Positions 15,856-24,371 of a DNA stretch of 64,000 nt are shown here, piece by piece. Origin of the DNA: Pseudothioclava nitratireducens (GTDB lineage: Bacteria > Pseudomonadota > Alphaproteobacteria > Rhodobacterales > Rhodobacteraceae). Within the stretch, counting starts at the first letter, position 1. Each line of letters starts with the position of its first letter. Where the stretch lies: the NCBI RefSeq assembly GCF_029210495.1, contig NZ_JARGDK010000003.1, forward strand, positions 265,379 to 329,378, given 5' to 3'. A program made the position numbers and the translations under genes. Under the pieces are notes generated by a model that did not search any database, was not told the origin of the DNA, and worked only from the letters and a program-made list of their open reading frames with translations.

Positions 15856-17334
15856 TCACGCTTTCCCGGCGGTTTCGGACTCCACGATGAGATCGGCCTC
15901 CAGAACCGGATCGGCATCCTCGACTTCGCCAAGTATATCGTCTTCGTGCGCTGGTTCGGGCTTGCCCACGATCAGCGGCAGCATTTCGGCCCCATGCGGA
16001 AGCGGCGCGGGCGCCTGGACCGGCTCACGCCAGCTCAGCGTATCGAACCCGCCGCAATTATCGCAGACCGGCCCCCATTCCGCCTGAATATTCTGGCAAT
16101 TGTCACAGCACCATTGCGGGCCGCGCGGCGCGGTAAGCGCACGGGCGAGCCAGCCGCGGACCACCGCATCATCAGCCCCCTCGCCACGTTCGACCGCAGC
16201 CATGATCGTCAGAACGCGCGCCGTGGGATGCGTATCCACCAGATCGCCCAGCGCGCGCCGTGCGGCGGGGAAATCCTCCGCCGCGATGTTCAGTTCCGCG
16301 CGCAGCAGGCGGGTTTCCTCGTGGTCGGGCCGCAGCTTGAGCAAGCCCGCAAACCGCTTGAGACGCGCGCTCGCCGCCTCATCCGGTGCAATCTCTGCGA
16401 AAGCCGCGGCCAGATCGGGATGCGGCTGCGCCTCCCAAGCCTTGAGGATCACACGGGCGGCATTCTTGGGCTTGCCCTTGGCGATATAGGCCCGCGCCGC
16501 CATCACCGCCGCCGGAATCAGATCGGGCGACGATTTGTTGGCGGCGATCGCGGCCTCTTGCGCCTCGATCGACGCACCCTCGTCCAGCACGCCCTTGGCC
16601 TCTTGCAACGCAAGCACAGCATCGCGGCGACGATGCACGTCTTTCGGCAGCGCCCCCTGGCGCACCTTGGTCTGAAGCACACCGCGCGCGCCCTTCCAGT
16701 CGCCTTGCCGGGTCTGCAACTCCAGCAGCGTATCCTGAACTTCCTGATGCTTGGGCTTGAGCGCATAGGCCTTTTCCGCAAGCTTCAGCGCGGTCGCGGT
16801 GTCACCCTCGGCCAGCTTTTGTTTCATAAGTCCGCGCACACCGACGAAGCGCGTGCGGTCGTCGGTAAGGAGCTGCTTGTAGACAGCCGTCGCCTTTTTC
16901 GTATCGCCTGCGACCTCTGCCGCCTGCGCGGTCAGCAGGTTGGTCAGCTCTGGGCGGTTCAGGAACCGCTCCGCGCGCGAGGCTTTGGACAAGGCCAGCC
17001 GCCCCTCGCCAGAGGCGACCGCCATCATCCCCTCGGCCAGTGCCTCATAGCCCTTGCGCTCGCGGTTGCGGTCGAAATACCGGCTGATCGCGGTTTCATC
17101 GCCATTGAGAAACCGCAGGAAAGCAACGATCAACCCGATGATCCGAATGGTAAGCCAGATCGCGGCAAAAATCACGAGCGCCGCAATCACGGCGGTCAGC
17201 GGGCCAAGCATGAATTCCCGGCCAAGCGCCTCGATACGGATCGCTTCTCCGGTTTGGATCAGGTGGGTGGCGCCCAGCGTCGCCGCGGCAACCAGCACAA
17301 GAAACAGCGCGATTTTGATGAATGACCAGATCAT
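15856..17334 (-). CDS. hemY: HemY-like inner-membrane TPR protein
   Basis: A 492-residue protein with two N-terminal membrane helices (about 4-25 and 40-65), the HemY_N domain and a series of TPR-like helical repeats through about residue 400. This is the proteobacterial HemY associated with heme biosynthesis, not the protoporphyrinogen oxidase of the same name. Near residue 410 it carries a cysteine cluster, W-C-C-D-N-C then V-C-D-N-C-G-G-F, that resembles a zinc ribbon and is absent from E. coli HemY. It is the last gene of a hemD / mitofilin-like / hemY set. Exact biochemical role is unresolved in the family. Confidence 0.85.
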   Translation of the reverse strand: MIWSFIKIALFLVLVAAATLGATHLIQTGEAIRIEALGREFMLGPLTAVIAALVIFAAIWLTIRIIGLIVAFLRFLNGDETAISRYFDRNRERKGYEALAEGMMAVASGEGRLALSKASRAERFLNRPELTNLLTAQAAEVAGDTKKATAVYKQLLTDDRTRFVGVRGLMKQKLAEGDTATALKLAEKAYALKPKHQEVQDTLLELQTRQGDWKGARGVLQTKVRQGALPKDVHRRRDAVLALQEAKGVLDEGASIEAQEAAIAANKSSPDLIPAAVMAARAYIAKGKPKNAARVILKAWEAQPHPDLAAAFAEIAPDEAASARLKRFAGLLKLRPDHEETRLLRAELNIAAEDFPAARRALGDLVDTHPTARVLTIMAAVERGEGADDAVVRGWLARALTAPRGPQWCCDNCQNIQAEWGPVCDNCGGFDTLSWREPVQAPAPLPHGAEMLPLIVGKPEPAHEDDILGEVEDADPVLEADLIVESETAGKA

Positions 17335-17344
17335 GGCTGTCCCC

Positions 17345-18601
17345 TCAGTTCAACGACGCGGCAAGCGCATTCAGTGCATCGCCAGCCGCAACCCGCGCCT
17401 GCGCCTGCGCAACCCAATCGGCCATCTCGGCCTGCGGAGCCGCGTCCAGCACGCCGATCTCCGTCAGCGCCGCCGCAAGATCACCATTCATCACCGCAGC
17501 GCGCGCGCGCGACAGAACCGCGTCGGCATCATCACCCTCTTGCGGCGTGAGAGAACGGGCCCCTGTCTGCGCCAGAAGGAACGCGCCCAGCCGATCCCCA
17601 ACCGAACCATCCGTGGCCTGAAGTCGCGCTGTGTTCAGCGCCGCGCGCGCGGCCGGATCGAACCCGTCCTGAAGCGCGGCAAGGCTCGGCACTTCGCCCT
17701 GAAGCACCGCCGGCACATCCACCCCCGCGCCGCTGAGATCCGCGACAATCGGCGCAATCGGCGCGCCCGAATCGAGCGCCGCGGCCAGACGGCTCAGCGC
17801 GGCTTGCGCAATCGCCTTGCGCGCGCCCGCCTCGGCCTCCGCACGCAGGGCGGCGGCCTCTTCTTCGGCAGCGGCAATCTTGGCCTGCGCCGCTGCGGCG
17901 GCCGCCTCGATCTCTTGCTGGGTCTGGCTGCCCGCAGCGCGATTTTCTTCGACCAACGCGCGGAGATCCTGCATCTCACGCTCGAACGCCTCCAGCGCCG
18001 TCGCCGAGGCGCCACCGCCTTCGACGGGACGTTTCTCAAGCGCATTCACACGCTGATCCAACCCGGCCAGCGCCGCACCAAGGTCCGCAGCTTGCTGTTC
18101 CAGCGGGGTCAAATCGACATTCGGCGCAGGCGTGGCACGCAGGGTCTCAAGCTCTGCCGCAAGCGCCTCGATCCGGGCCGCTTGCGTGTCGACCAGTGCC
18201 CTCATGGCCGCCGCATCGGCTTCACCCTCGGCTTGCGGCAGGAAGCCGGCCAGTTGCGGCGGCAGCTTGGGCAGCGCGTAAACCACCGCGCCCGCCCCCA
18301 AGGCCGCGGCGCAAACACCGCCAAGCACCATCGGCCAGAAACTTGCACGGCGCGCGCGCGGGTCCGCAGGGGCCTGCAAAACCACATCTTCGGACACCGA
18401 ATCTTCGGGTGGGGCATCCACTTCGGTCACCGGCTCCTCCGCGACGACCGGCTCGGACTCTTCCGCGATCGACTCGGGCGTGTCTGGCACGCTTTCCTGC
18501 GAGGTCGCATCCTCGGTTACAGTCGCAACGACTTCTGCCTCGGGGATGTCTGCTTCGGTGGCCTCCGGTGTCGTCGTTTTCCGGGTTCTCGGTTTCGCCA
18601 T
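17345..18601 (-). CDS. Mitofilin-like (COG4223) inner-membrane protein
   Basis: A 418-residue protein: an acidic, Glu/Thr/Val-rich cytoplasmic tail (about 1-90), one transmembrane helix (about 95-118), then a long predicted coiled coil (about 130-280) and a helical C-terminal domain with a mitofilin-type end. Alphaproteobacterial homologues lie between hemD and hemY and are related to mitochondrial Mic60, a membrane-curving crista protein. The ATG at 18601 follows AGAGGAG; a GTG 6 bp upstream is less likely. It may shape intracytoplasmic or inner membranes (known for some homologues, inferred here). Confidence 0.8.
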   Translation of the reverse strand: MAKPRTRKTTTPEATEADIPEAEVVATVTEDATSQESVPDTPESIAEESEPVVAEEPVTEVDAPPEDSVSEDVVLQAPADPRARRASFWPMVLGGVCAAALGAGAVVYALPKLPPQLAGFLPQAEGEADAAAMRALVDTQAARIEALAAELETLRATPAPNVDLTPLEQQAADLGAALAGLDQRVNALEKRPVEGGGASATALEAFEREMQDLRALVEENRAAGSQTQQEIEAAAAAAQAKIAAAEEEAAALRAEAEAGARKAIAQAALSRLAAALDSGAPIAPIVADLSGAGVDVPAVLQGEVPSLAALQDGFDPAARAALNTARLQATDGSVGDRLGAFLLAQTGARSLTPQEGDDADAVLSRARAAVMNGDLAAALTEIGVLDAAPQAEMADWVAQAQARVAAGDALNALAASLN

Positions 18602-18670
18602 GGCCACTCCTCTACGCTCGCAAGAAAATTGCGCGAATATCTCTCAATCTAATGAGCGGGCGGCTATTGC

Positions 18671-19390
18671 TCAACCCGCCTTTAGGCCGCACAGAACCGT
18701 CGCAGCCGCATCGAGCATAGCCTCCGCGTCAGGAGAGGACGCAACGGCAATTTCGGCGCATTTTTCCCCCTCGGATCGCGCCGCAACGGCAGCGCTGATC
18801 GCGATCACATGGGCCGATGCCCCTAAATCGTCCGCCGCCGCAAAGAACCGCACAGCGCTTTGCGGCGAAAACAGCGGCACAATAGTAGGCTGCCCCCGAG
18901 CCAAGACCTCGCGGCCTTCATGGCTCAAATCCGCGTCCCGTTGGGCGTAAACAACAGCCTCAAACGTCTCTATTCCAGCGGCATTAAGGGGGTGAGAAAT
19001 GGCACGTGCCACGGTTTCCCCCCGAGCGTGCAGAAGCGCACCCGTCGGGTGTTCCTGCAAGATCATCGCCAGCAGCGACTCGGCATCCCCACCGGCCGCG
19101 ACCGCACGGAATCCAGCAGCCTGCGCACCATCCGCCGTCTTTGCACCAACGCAGTAGGCCCGCCGCCCGCGCGCCGGTTCAATCGCGCAAAACGCATCAA
19201 CCGCATGTTGAGAGGTGAAGATCAGGGTGTCTGACGCGGGAATCTCGGGGCGCAAGAAGACGATCCGGGTCAGCGGAGCGATCACGACCGGCCAATCCGC
19301 GCCGAATCTGTTCCGAAAGGCCTGCGCGAAGCGCTCCGAGCCCTCGTGCGGGCGGGTCAGAAGCAGTGTCGGTCGCGGATCGTCAGGCAT
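18671..19390 (-). CDS. hemD: Uroporphyrinogen-III synthase
   Basis: A 239-residue protein of the HemD fold: T-R-P-H-E-G-S-E-R near the N-terminus, [10 protein letters not shown] (about 60-70), Y-C-V-G-A-K-T-A and [10 protein letters not shown] near 170. HemD closes and rearranges hydroxymethylbilane to uroporphyrinogen III in heme synthesis. Start is ATG 19390; the gene reads away from tsaD across a 76-bp divergent promoter region, the usual alphaproteobacterial arrangement. The sequence is divergent, as normal for HemD. Confidence 0.85.
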   Translation of the reverse strand: MPDDPRPTLLLTRPHEGSERFAQAFRNRFGADWPVVIAPLTRIVFLRPEIPASDTLIFTSQHAVDAFCAIEPARGRRAYCVGAKTADGAQAAGFRAVAAGGDAESLLAMILQEHPTGALLHARGETVARAISHPLNAAGIETFEAVVYAQRDADLSHEGREVLARGQPTIVPLFSPQSAVRFFAAADDLGASAHVIAISAAVAARSEGEKCAEIAVASSPDAEAMLDAAATVLCGLKAG

Positions 19391-19466
19391 GGGCTGCCCG
19401 CCTCGGGATTGTGTGAAGCCTGTCACGGTGTTACCTGCGAAGGACCCGACACGCAACCGAACCGAC

Positions 19467-20561
19467 ATGCCCGACACCCTGACCTTCCTCGGCCTCGAAT
19501 CAAGCTGCGACGACACCGCGGCGGCGGTTGTGCGCGCTGGACCGGGCGGAAATACCGTGCTCGCTTCGGTTGTCGCGGGGCAAACGGCACTGCACGCGCC
19601 CTTCGGGGGGGTCGTGCCCGAAATTGCAGCCCGCGCCCATGCCGAAAAGCTTGATCTTTGCGTCGAAGAGGCGCTGGAGGCCGCGGGACTGGCACTCACC
19701 GATCTCGACGCCATCGCCGTAACGGCGGGGCCGGGGCTAATCGGCGGCGTGATGTCGGGCGTGATGTGCGCCAAGGGCCTCGCGGCGGGGAGCGGCCTGC
19801 CGCTCGTCGGGGTCAATCACCTCGCGGGCCATGCCCTGACGCCCCGGCTGACCGACGATCTGCCCTTCCCCTACCTGATGCTGCTGGTTTCGGGGGGTCA
19901 CTGCCAGTTTCTGCTGGTCCACGGCCCGGAAGAGTTTAGCCGACTTGGCGGCACGATTGACGACGCGCCCGGCGAGGCTTTCGACAAGACGGCCAAGATT
20001 CTTGGCCTGCCGCAACCGGGCGGCCCCGCCGTCGAACGCGAAGCGGCAATCGGTGACACCAAGGCGTTCAAGCTCCCCCGACCGCTTCTCGACCGACCCG
20101 GCTGTGATATGTCCTTTTCGGGCCTCAAGACCGCCGTCTTGCGCGCGCGCGACGAGATCATCGCAAAGCATGGCGGCCTTCCCCGACAAGCCCGCGCCGA
20201 TCTCTGTGCTGCTTTTCAGATGGCCGTCGCGGATGTCCTGCACGAGAAATCTCGCCGGGCGCTCGAAGCCTATATGGCGCTGCGACCCGCGCATCCCGCA
20301 CTTGCTGTTGCGGGCGGAGTCGCCGCGAATAGCGCGATCCGCGAGCGGTTGCAGGCGCTTTGCGCGGAAACAGGCGTCACCTTCACGGCACCACCGCTTG
20401 CACTTTGCACCGATAACGCCGCGATGATCGCCTATGCGGGAATCGAGCGCTTCCGACAGGGTCACAGCGACGACATGACACTGGTTGCCCGGCCCCGCTG
20501 GCCGCTCGACCAATCCGCGCCCGCGCTTTTGGGGTCTGGCAAGAAGGGGGCCAAGGCATGA
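19467..20561 (+). CDS. tsaD: tRNA N6-adenosine threonylcarbamoyltransferase
   Basis: A 364-residue Kae1/TsaD/YgjD protein. It opens [14 protein letters not shown], has the metal-binding H-L-A-G-H motif near residue 117, G-G-H-C-Q (about 140) and G-G-V-A-A-N (about 287). TsaD transfers the threonylcarbamoyl group to A37 of ANN-decoding tRNAs. An in-frame upstream extension overlaps hemD and is rejected. The stop overlaps gpsA by 4 bp. Confidence 0.95.
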   Translation: MPDTLTFLGLESSCDDTAAAVVRAGPGGNTVLASVVAGQTALHAPFGGVVPEIAARAHAEKLDLCVEEALEAAGLALTDLDAIAVTAGPGLIGGVMSGVMCAKGLAAGSGLPLVGVNHLAGHALTPRLTDDLPFPYLMLLVSGGHCQFLLVHGPEEFSRLGGTIDDAPGEAFDKTAKILGLPQPGGPAVEREAAIGDTKAFKLPRPLLDRPGCDMSFSGLKTAVLRARDEIIAKHGGLPRQARADLCAAFQMAVADVLHEKSRRALEAYMALRPAHPALAVAGGVAANSAIRERLQALCAETGVTFTAPPLALCTDNAAMIAYAGIERFRQGHSDDMTLVARPRWPLDQSAPALLGSGKKGAKA

Positions 20562-21520
20562 GCATCTCGATCATCGGCGCTGGCGCGTTCGGGACGGCAC
20601 TTGCCGTGGCGCTCGCCCAGAACGGGCCTGTCACGCTCTGGGCGCGCGATGCGGACCATGTGCGCGAGATGCAGAAAACGGGCCGGAATTCGCAGCGCCT
20701 TGCCGGAGTTGCTCTCCCTGAAAACGTCTCTGTTACAGCCGAAATTGGCCGGGCGCTTGCGCCGGATGTGATCCTGCTTGCGATCCCGATGCAGCAGACT
20801 GCGGGGTTTCTTGAGCAGCATCGCACCGCGTTGGCGGGCAAGCTTCTTGTGTCCTGCTCCAAGGGGATCGACCTTGCGACCCTGCGCGGTCCAACCGCGC
20901 TGATTGAAGAAATCTGTCCCAAGGCGACGCCCGCAATTCTGACGGGTCCAAGCTTTGCCGCCGATATCGCGCGGGGCTTACCCACGGCCCTCACGCTGGC
21001 CTGCGCGAACGGCGAAGCCGGAAGCGCGCTACAGGCACAGCTTTCAACCCCCGTGCTTCGGCTCTATCGCAGCACGGACCCAAAAGGAGCCGAGCTTGGC
21101 GGCGCGCTGAAAAACGTGATCGCCATTGCTGCTGGCGTAGTAATCGGCGCCGGACTTGGCGATTCCGCGCGCGCCGCGCTTATCACGCGTGGTTTCGCGG
21201 AAATGACGCGCCTTGCCGAACGGTTCGGGGGCAAGGCGGAAACGCTTGCCGGGCTCTCGGGTCTCGGCGATCTGGTGCTCACCTGCACCTCCGAGCAATC
21301 GCGCAACTTCCGGTTCGGCGCGACGCTTGGTCGTGGCGAAATTTTTGATCCCTCCATCACCGTAGAGGGGGCCGCGACGGCCAAGGCGGTCTCGGCGATC
21401 GCGCTCAAACATGCGATCGAGATGCCCATCGCCCATATGGTCTCGGCGCTCGTCGATCAGAAAATTACCGTGGATGCCGCCGTATCCGCGCTCATGTCTC
21501 GCCCACTGAAGGAGGAATAA
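20558..21520 (+). CDS. gpsA: NAD(P)H-dependent glycerol-3-phosphate dehydrogenase
   Basis: A 320-residue cytoplasmic enzyme with the N-terminal Rossmann motif [10 protein letters not shown] (residues 7-16), S-C-S-K-G-I (about 106-111), G-P-S-F-A (about 129) and the catalytic Lys region [11 protein letters not shown] (about 185). It reduces dihydroxyacetone phosphate to sn-glycerol-3-phosphate for phospholipid synthesis. It is coupled to tsaD by a 4-bp overlap and followed after 1 bp by the yciI-like gene. Confidence 0.95.
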   Translation: MSISIIGAGAFGTALAVALAQNGPVTLWARDADHVREMQKTGRNSQRLAGVALPENVSVTAEIGRALAPDVILLAIPMQQTAGFLEQHRTALAGKLLVSCSKGIDLATLRGPTALIEEICPKATPAILTGPSFAADIARGLPTALTLACANGEAGSALQAQLSTPVLRLYRSTDPKGAELGGALKNVIAIAAGVVIGAGLGDSARAALITRGFAEMTRLAERFGGKAETLAGLSGLGDLVLTCTSEQSRNFRFGATLGRGEIFDPSITVEGAATAKAVSAIALKHAIEMPIAHMVSALVDQKITVDAAVSALMSRPLKEE

Positions 21521-21521
21521 C

Positions 21522-21791
21522 ATGCTCTACGCCGTCATTTGCCGCGACAAACCCGGCCACCTGCAAACCCGGCTCGACACCCGCGCTGCCCATCTTGGCT
21601 ATATCAAAGAAACCGGGATCGTCGCCATGGCGGGACCGTTCATCGAGAATGGAGAGATGTGCGGCTCGCTGGTGATTCTCGACACGGACAGCCTCGCCGC
21701 AGCGCAGGCTTGGGCGGATGGCGACCCCTACGCAGCAGCGGGACTGTTCGAGTCGGTCAGTGTGACGGAATGGAAGAAGGTGATTGGCTGA
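21522..21791 (+). CDS. YciI family protein
   Basis: An 89-residue protein with the ferredoxin-like YciI fold. The family His/Asp pair is degenerate but the pattern L-Y-A-V-I-C-R-D-K-P, A-H-L-G-Y-I, A-G-P-F and D-P-Y-A-A-A-G-L-F is typical. GAAGGAGGAATAAC precedes the ATG. Family members are small dimeric proteins of uncertain enzymatic role. Its stop overlaps the EVE gene start (TGATG), so the two are co-translated. Confidence 0.85.
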   Translation: MLYAVICRDKPGHLQTRLDTRAAHLGYIKETGIVAMAGPFIENGEMCGSLVILDTDSLAAAQAWADGDPYAAAGLFESVSVTEWKKVIG

Positions 21792-22210
21792 TGGCGAAGT
21801 GGCTTTTCAAATCAGAGCCGAACAAGTGGTCCTGGGATCAACAGGTCGCCAAGGGTGAAACCGGCGAAGAGTGGGACGGCGTTCGCAACTATCTGGCGCG
21901 CAACAACATGCGCGCGATGAAGGTGGGCGATCAGGGCTTCTTCTACCACTCGAATATCGGCAAAGAGATCATCGGCATCGTCGAGGTCTGCCGCGAGTCG
22001 CACCCCGATTCGACGACCGACGACCCGCGTTGGGATTGCGTGGATATCAAAGCCGTGCGCCCGCTCAAGACGCCGGTGACACTGGCGCAGGTCAAGGACG
22101 ATCCGCGCCTGCAAGAGATGGCGCTCGTGACCTCTATGCGGCTTTCGGTTCAGCCGGTGACCGAAGAGGAATGGCGCATCATCTGCGACCTTGGCGGTAT
22201 TGAGCCATAA
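21791..22210 (+). CDS. EVE domain protein
   Basis: A 139-residue protein consisting of a single EVE domain (PUA-like fold). It begins A-K-W-L-F-K-S-E-P-N-K-W-S-W-D, with W-D-G-V-R-N-Y-L-A-R-N-N-M and the F-F-Y-H-S-N pocket segment (about 53-58). EVE domains bind modified bases in DNA or RNA; a tRNA-modification link fits the tsaD operon but is not proven. It is the last gene of tsaD-gpsA-yciI-EVE. A terminator that reads on the opposite strand lies 7 bp beyond its stop. Confidence 0.88.
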   Translation: MAKWLFKSEPNKWSWDQQVAKGETGEEWDGVRNYLARNNMRAMKVGDQGFFYHSNIGKEIIGIVEVCRESHPDSTTDDPRWDCVDIKAVRPLKTPVTLAQVKDDPRLQEMALVTSMRLSVQPVTEEEWRIICDLGGIEP

Positions 22211-22350
22211 ATAAAAAGGAGGGTCCCGGCACCCCTACCAGGACCCTCCTCACCCCACGTGCTCCCCTAAGCACCACACGTGAAACTCTATTTGGGACCT
22301 GGCCATCCTGGCCGGTAGGTTTGTTCTACGGAAGCATCCGATTCGACGCA
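22211..22350 (-). ncRNA. Candidate small RNA on the minus strand, ending at a strong terminator
   Basis: No gene reads leftward here, yet a perfect terminator points left. Upstream on the minus strand are a GTGCT/AGCAC hairpin (+ strand about 22260-22278) and a GGCCA-GGA-TGGCC hairpin (about 22304-22316). A weak sigma-70-like TTTGGA-N17-GAATAT lies near 22362-22390. The exact 5' end is unknown and no Rfam family was recognised. The end coordinate is an estimate. Confidence 0.4.
22217..22250 (-). terminator. Strong intrinsic terminator reading leftward
   Basis: A perfect 10-bp stem (AGGAGGGTCC with GGACCCTCCT) and a 14-nt loop. On the minus strand it is followed by TTTTTAT; on the plus strand no U-tract follows. 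It therefore ends a minus-strand transcript, although it may also help stop the EVE operon. Confidence 0.8.
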
Positions 22351-22466
22351 ACGTCGATATTCCAACAAAACCTCGCAAATCCAAAGTGTTAGATAAACAT
22401 CTGGTTAACCGTGCCTGCGGCAGGCCGGACCATTGCCTTGGGCGCAGTTCCCGCTAGCTTGGGGTC

Positions 22467-23153
22467 ATGAAACAAATTGTCCTCGTGGCGCATGGCTCGC
22501 CCTCTGATCCCGAACCGCAAGAAGACACGATGCGGCGTCTGGCCGAAGCGGTCGCGGCGCAATCGCCCGGCTCCCTGATCCGGGGCGCCACTCTTGCGAT
22601 GCCCGGCTCGCTCGAAGGCGCTCTTGCGGGTCTCGACGCGCCGATCATCTACCCGTTCTTCATGGCCGAGGGCTGGTTCACCAAGCGCGAACTGCCCCGC
22701 CGCTTGAAGGAAATTGGCGTCGAGGCGTGGCATATGGATCCGTTTGGCGTTGATCCGGCCCTTCCTGAGCTGATTACCCAAGCTTGCCTGCAAGCGGCTA
22801 GTTCCGCAGGAATAGAGCCTGAATCTGCCGATCTCATCTTGACCGCGCACGGCTCCAAGGTTGCGCGAAAGTCGAAGAATTCTGCCTATGACATGGCGGC
22901 GCTGCTACGGCGCAAGACGCCATTCTGGCGCGTGCAGGTCGCGCTGATCGAAGAGCCGCCATTCCTCGAAGATATCGCCCGACAATCGAACGGCGGCATC
23001 TGCCTGCCCTTCTTCGCCCTGCGCGCGGGCCATGTGCTCGACGACATCCCCGACGCGCTCGACGCCGCCAGCTTCCACGGCGAGCTCTTGCCCCCGATCG
23101 GCGAACACCCCGAGGTGCCCGCCCTGATCGCGGCAGCCATTGCGCGCCTCTGA
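22467..23153 (+). CDS. CbiX/SirB-type chelatase family protein
   Basis: A 228-residue protein made of two CbiX-like halves. The first has V-A-H-G-S (His at residue 9), the second L-T-A-H-G-S-K (about residue 129); these His residues bind the metal or tetrapyrrole in sirohydrochlorin cobalto/ferrochelatases. No cobalamin or siroheme genes are nearby, so the substrate is uncertain. The ATG at 22467 is preceded by GCTTGGGGTC, a weak site. It precedes the pst operon but is separated from it by the Pho box region. Confidence 0.75.
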   Translation: MKQIVLVAHGSPSDPEPQEDTMRRLAEAVAAQSPGSLIRGATLAMPGSLEGALAGLDAPIIYPFFMAEGWFTKRELPRRLKEIGVEAWHMDPFGVDPALPELITQACLQAASSAGIEPESADLILTAHGSKVARKSKNSAYDMAALLRRKTPFWRVQVALIEEPPFLEDIARQSNGGICLPFFALRAGHVLDDIPDALDAASFHGELLPPIGEHPEVPALIAAAIARL

Positions 23154-23167
23154 TCACAAATCCTGAA

Positions 23168-23207
23168 TTGTCACACAGGCGTTACACAACGTTTGCATAA
23201 GCGTCAC
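23168..23207 (+). promoter_or_regulatory. Pho box array upstream of pstS
   Basis: Four 7-bp units spaced by 4 bp, giving an 11-bp period: TTGTCAC, GCGTTAC, CGTTTGC, GCGTCAC at 23168, 23179, 23190 and 23201. This is the direct-repeat geometry bound by PhoB dimers. The array ends 66 bp before the pstS ATG. The operon encodes its own PhoB, so autoregulation is expected. Confidence 0.8.
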
Positions 23208-23273
23208 CGAGCGCCCCTAGGCAGAGCGCCGAGGCCACTGTCGGCCCCAGTGACAGACATTCAGGAGTGATCC

Positions 23274-24314
23274 ATGAACACCGTTAAGCTCACCGCTTCG
23301 ACCCTGGCGATCGTTGTCGCCTCGACCTCGGGCGCCTTTGCTCGCGACAACATCCAAACCGCCGGTTCCTCGACGGTTCTGCCCTATGCAACCATCGTCG
23401 CCGAAGCCTTTGGCGAGAACTTCGACTTCCCGACCCCGGTCGTGGAATCGGGTGGCTCGGGCGCTGGCCGCAAGAAACTCTGCGAAGGTGTGGGCGAAAA
23501 CACCATCGACATCGCGAACTCCTCCTCGCGCATCAAGCAATCGGACATCGACCTCTGCGCCTCGAATGGCGTGAACGAGATCATGGAAGTCCGCATCGGC
23601 TATGACGGCATCGTCTTCGCTTCGGACATCAACGGCGCAGACTTCGCCTTCACCCCGGCTGACTGGTTCAAGGCACTCGCCGCCGAAGTCGTCGTCGATG
23701 GTGCAGTCGTCGCCAACCCGAACAAGACCTGGGCCGAAGTGAACGGCGATCTGCCGGCGCAAGACATCCTCGCCTTCATCCCGGGCACCAAGCACGGCAC
23801 CCGTGAAGTGTTCGACGAGAAGGTGATTCTCAAGGGCTGTGAAGAAACCGGTGCGTTCGAAGTGTTCGCCGCGGCCGCAGGTGGCGATGAAGACGCCGCC
23901 GAAGAGAAGTGCATGGCGCTGCGTACCGATGGCGTTTCGGTCGATATCGACGGCGACTACACCGAGACCCTGTCGCGCATCGACGCGAACAAGAACGCAA
24001 TCGGCGTGTTCGGCCTGTCCTTCTACCAGAACAACACCGACAAGCTGAAAGTCGCGACCATGTCGGGCGTCGTTCCGACCGTCGACTCGATCGCCGCTGG
24101 TGGCTACCCGGTCTCGCGCCCGCTCTACTTCTACGTCAAGAAAGCGCATCTGGGCGTGATCCCGGGCCTCAAGGAATACATCGAGTTCTTCGTGTCCGAC
24201 GACATGGCTGGCCCGGACGGCCCGCTGGCGGAATACGGCCTCGTGTCCGACCCCGAACTGGCCGCGACCCAGGAAATGGTCGCCTCGGAAACCCCGATGG
24301 CCCCGCTGAACTAA
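23274..24314 (+). CDS. pstS: Phosphate ABC transporter substrate-binding protein
   Basis: A 346-residue periplasmic protein with a signal peptide (cleavage after about residue 22, S-G-A-F-A) and the PstS phosphate loop A-G-S-S-T-V (about 30-35), then E-S-G-G-S-G-A-G-R-K near 59 and I-A-N-S-S-S-R. It belongs to the longer PstS-like group with acidic inserts (G-G-D-E-D-A-A-E-E). It delivers phosphate to PstCA. Strong codon bias and a good site (TTCAGGAGTGATCC) suggest high expression. It is first gene of pstSCAB-phoU-phoB. Confidence 0.93.
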   Translation: MNTVKLTASTLAIVVASTSGAFARDNIQTAGSSTVLPYATIVAEAFGENFDFPTPVVESGGSGAGRKKLCEGVGENTIDIANSSSRIKQSDIDLCASNGVNEIMEVRIGYDGIVFASDINGADFAFTPADWFKALAAEVVVDGAVVANPNKTWAEVNGDLPAQDILAFIPGTKHGTREVFDEKVILKGCEETGAFEVFAAAAGGDEDAAEEKCMALRTDGVSVDIDGDYTETLSRIDANKNAIGVFGLSFYQNNTDKLKVATMSGVVPTVDSIAAGGYPVSRPLYFYVKKAHLGVIPGLKEYIEFFVSDDMAGPDGPLAEYGLVSDPELAATQEMVASETPMAPLN

Positions 24315-24324
24315 GCAAAACACG

Positions 24325-24346
24325 GGTGGCGCCTTCGGGCGCCACC
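24325..24346 (+). promoter_or_regulatory. UUCG-capped hairpin between pstS and pstC
   Basis: A 9-bp perfect stem (GGTGGCGCC with GGCGCCACC) closed by TTCG, 10 bp after the pstS stop. No U-tract follows. It most likely protects the pstS 3' end or partly terminates, giving more PstS than PstC. Confidence 0.65.
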
Positions 24347-24371
24347 TCCCTTTGACAAGCCGGACGCTGCC

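Noticed and set aside
15856..17334. HemY as protoporphyrinogen oxidase
   Set aside because: The protein is an inner-membrane TPR protein; hemJ at 47281-47745 supplies that enzyme activity here.
22211..22466. 6S RNA, SRP RNA or cobalamin riboswitch upstream of the CbiX gene
   Set aside because: Conserved SRP and B12-box cores are not present, and 6S-type end pairing was not found. Only a strong leftward terminator and small hairpins can be supported.
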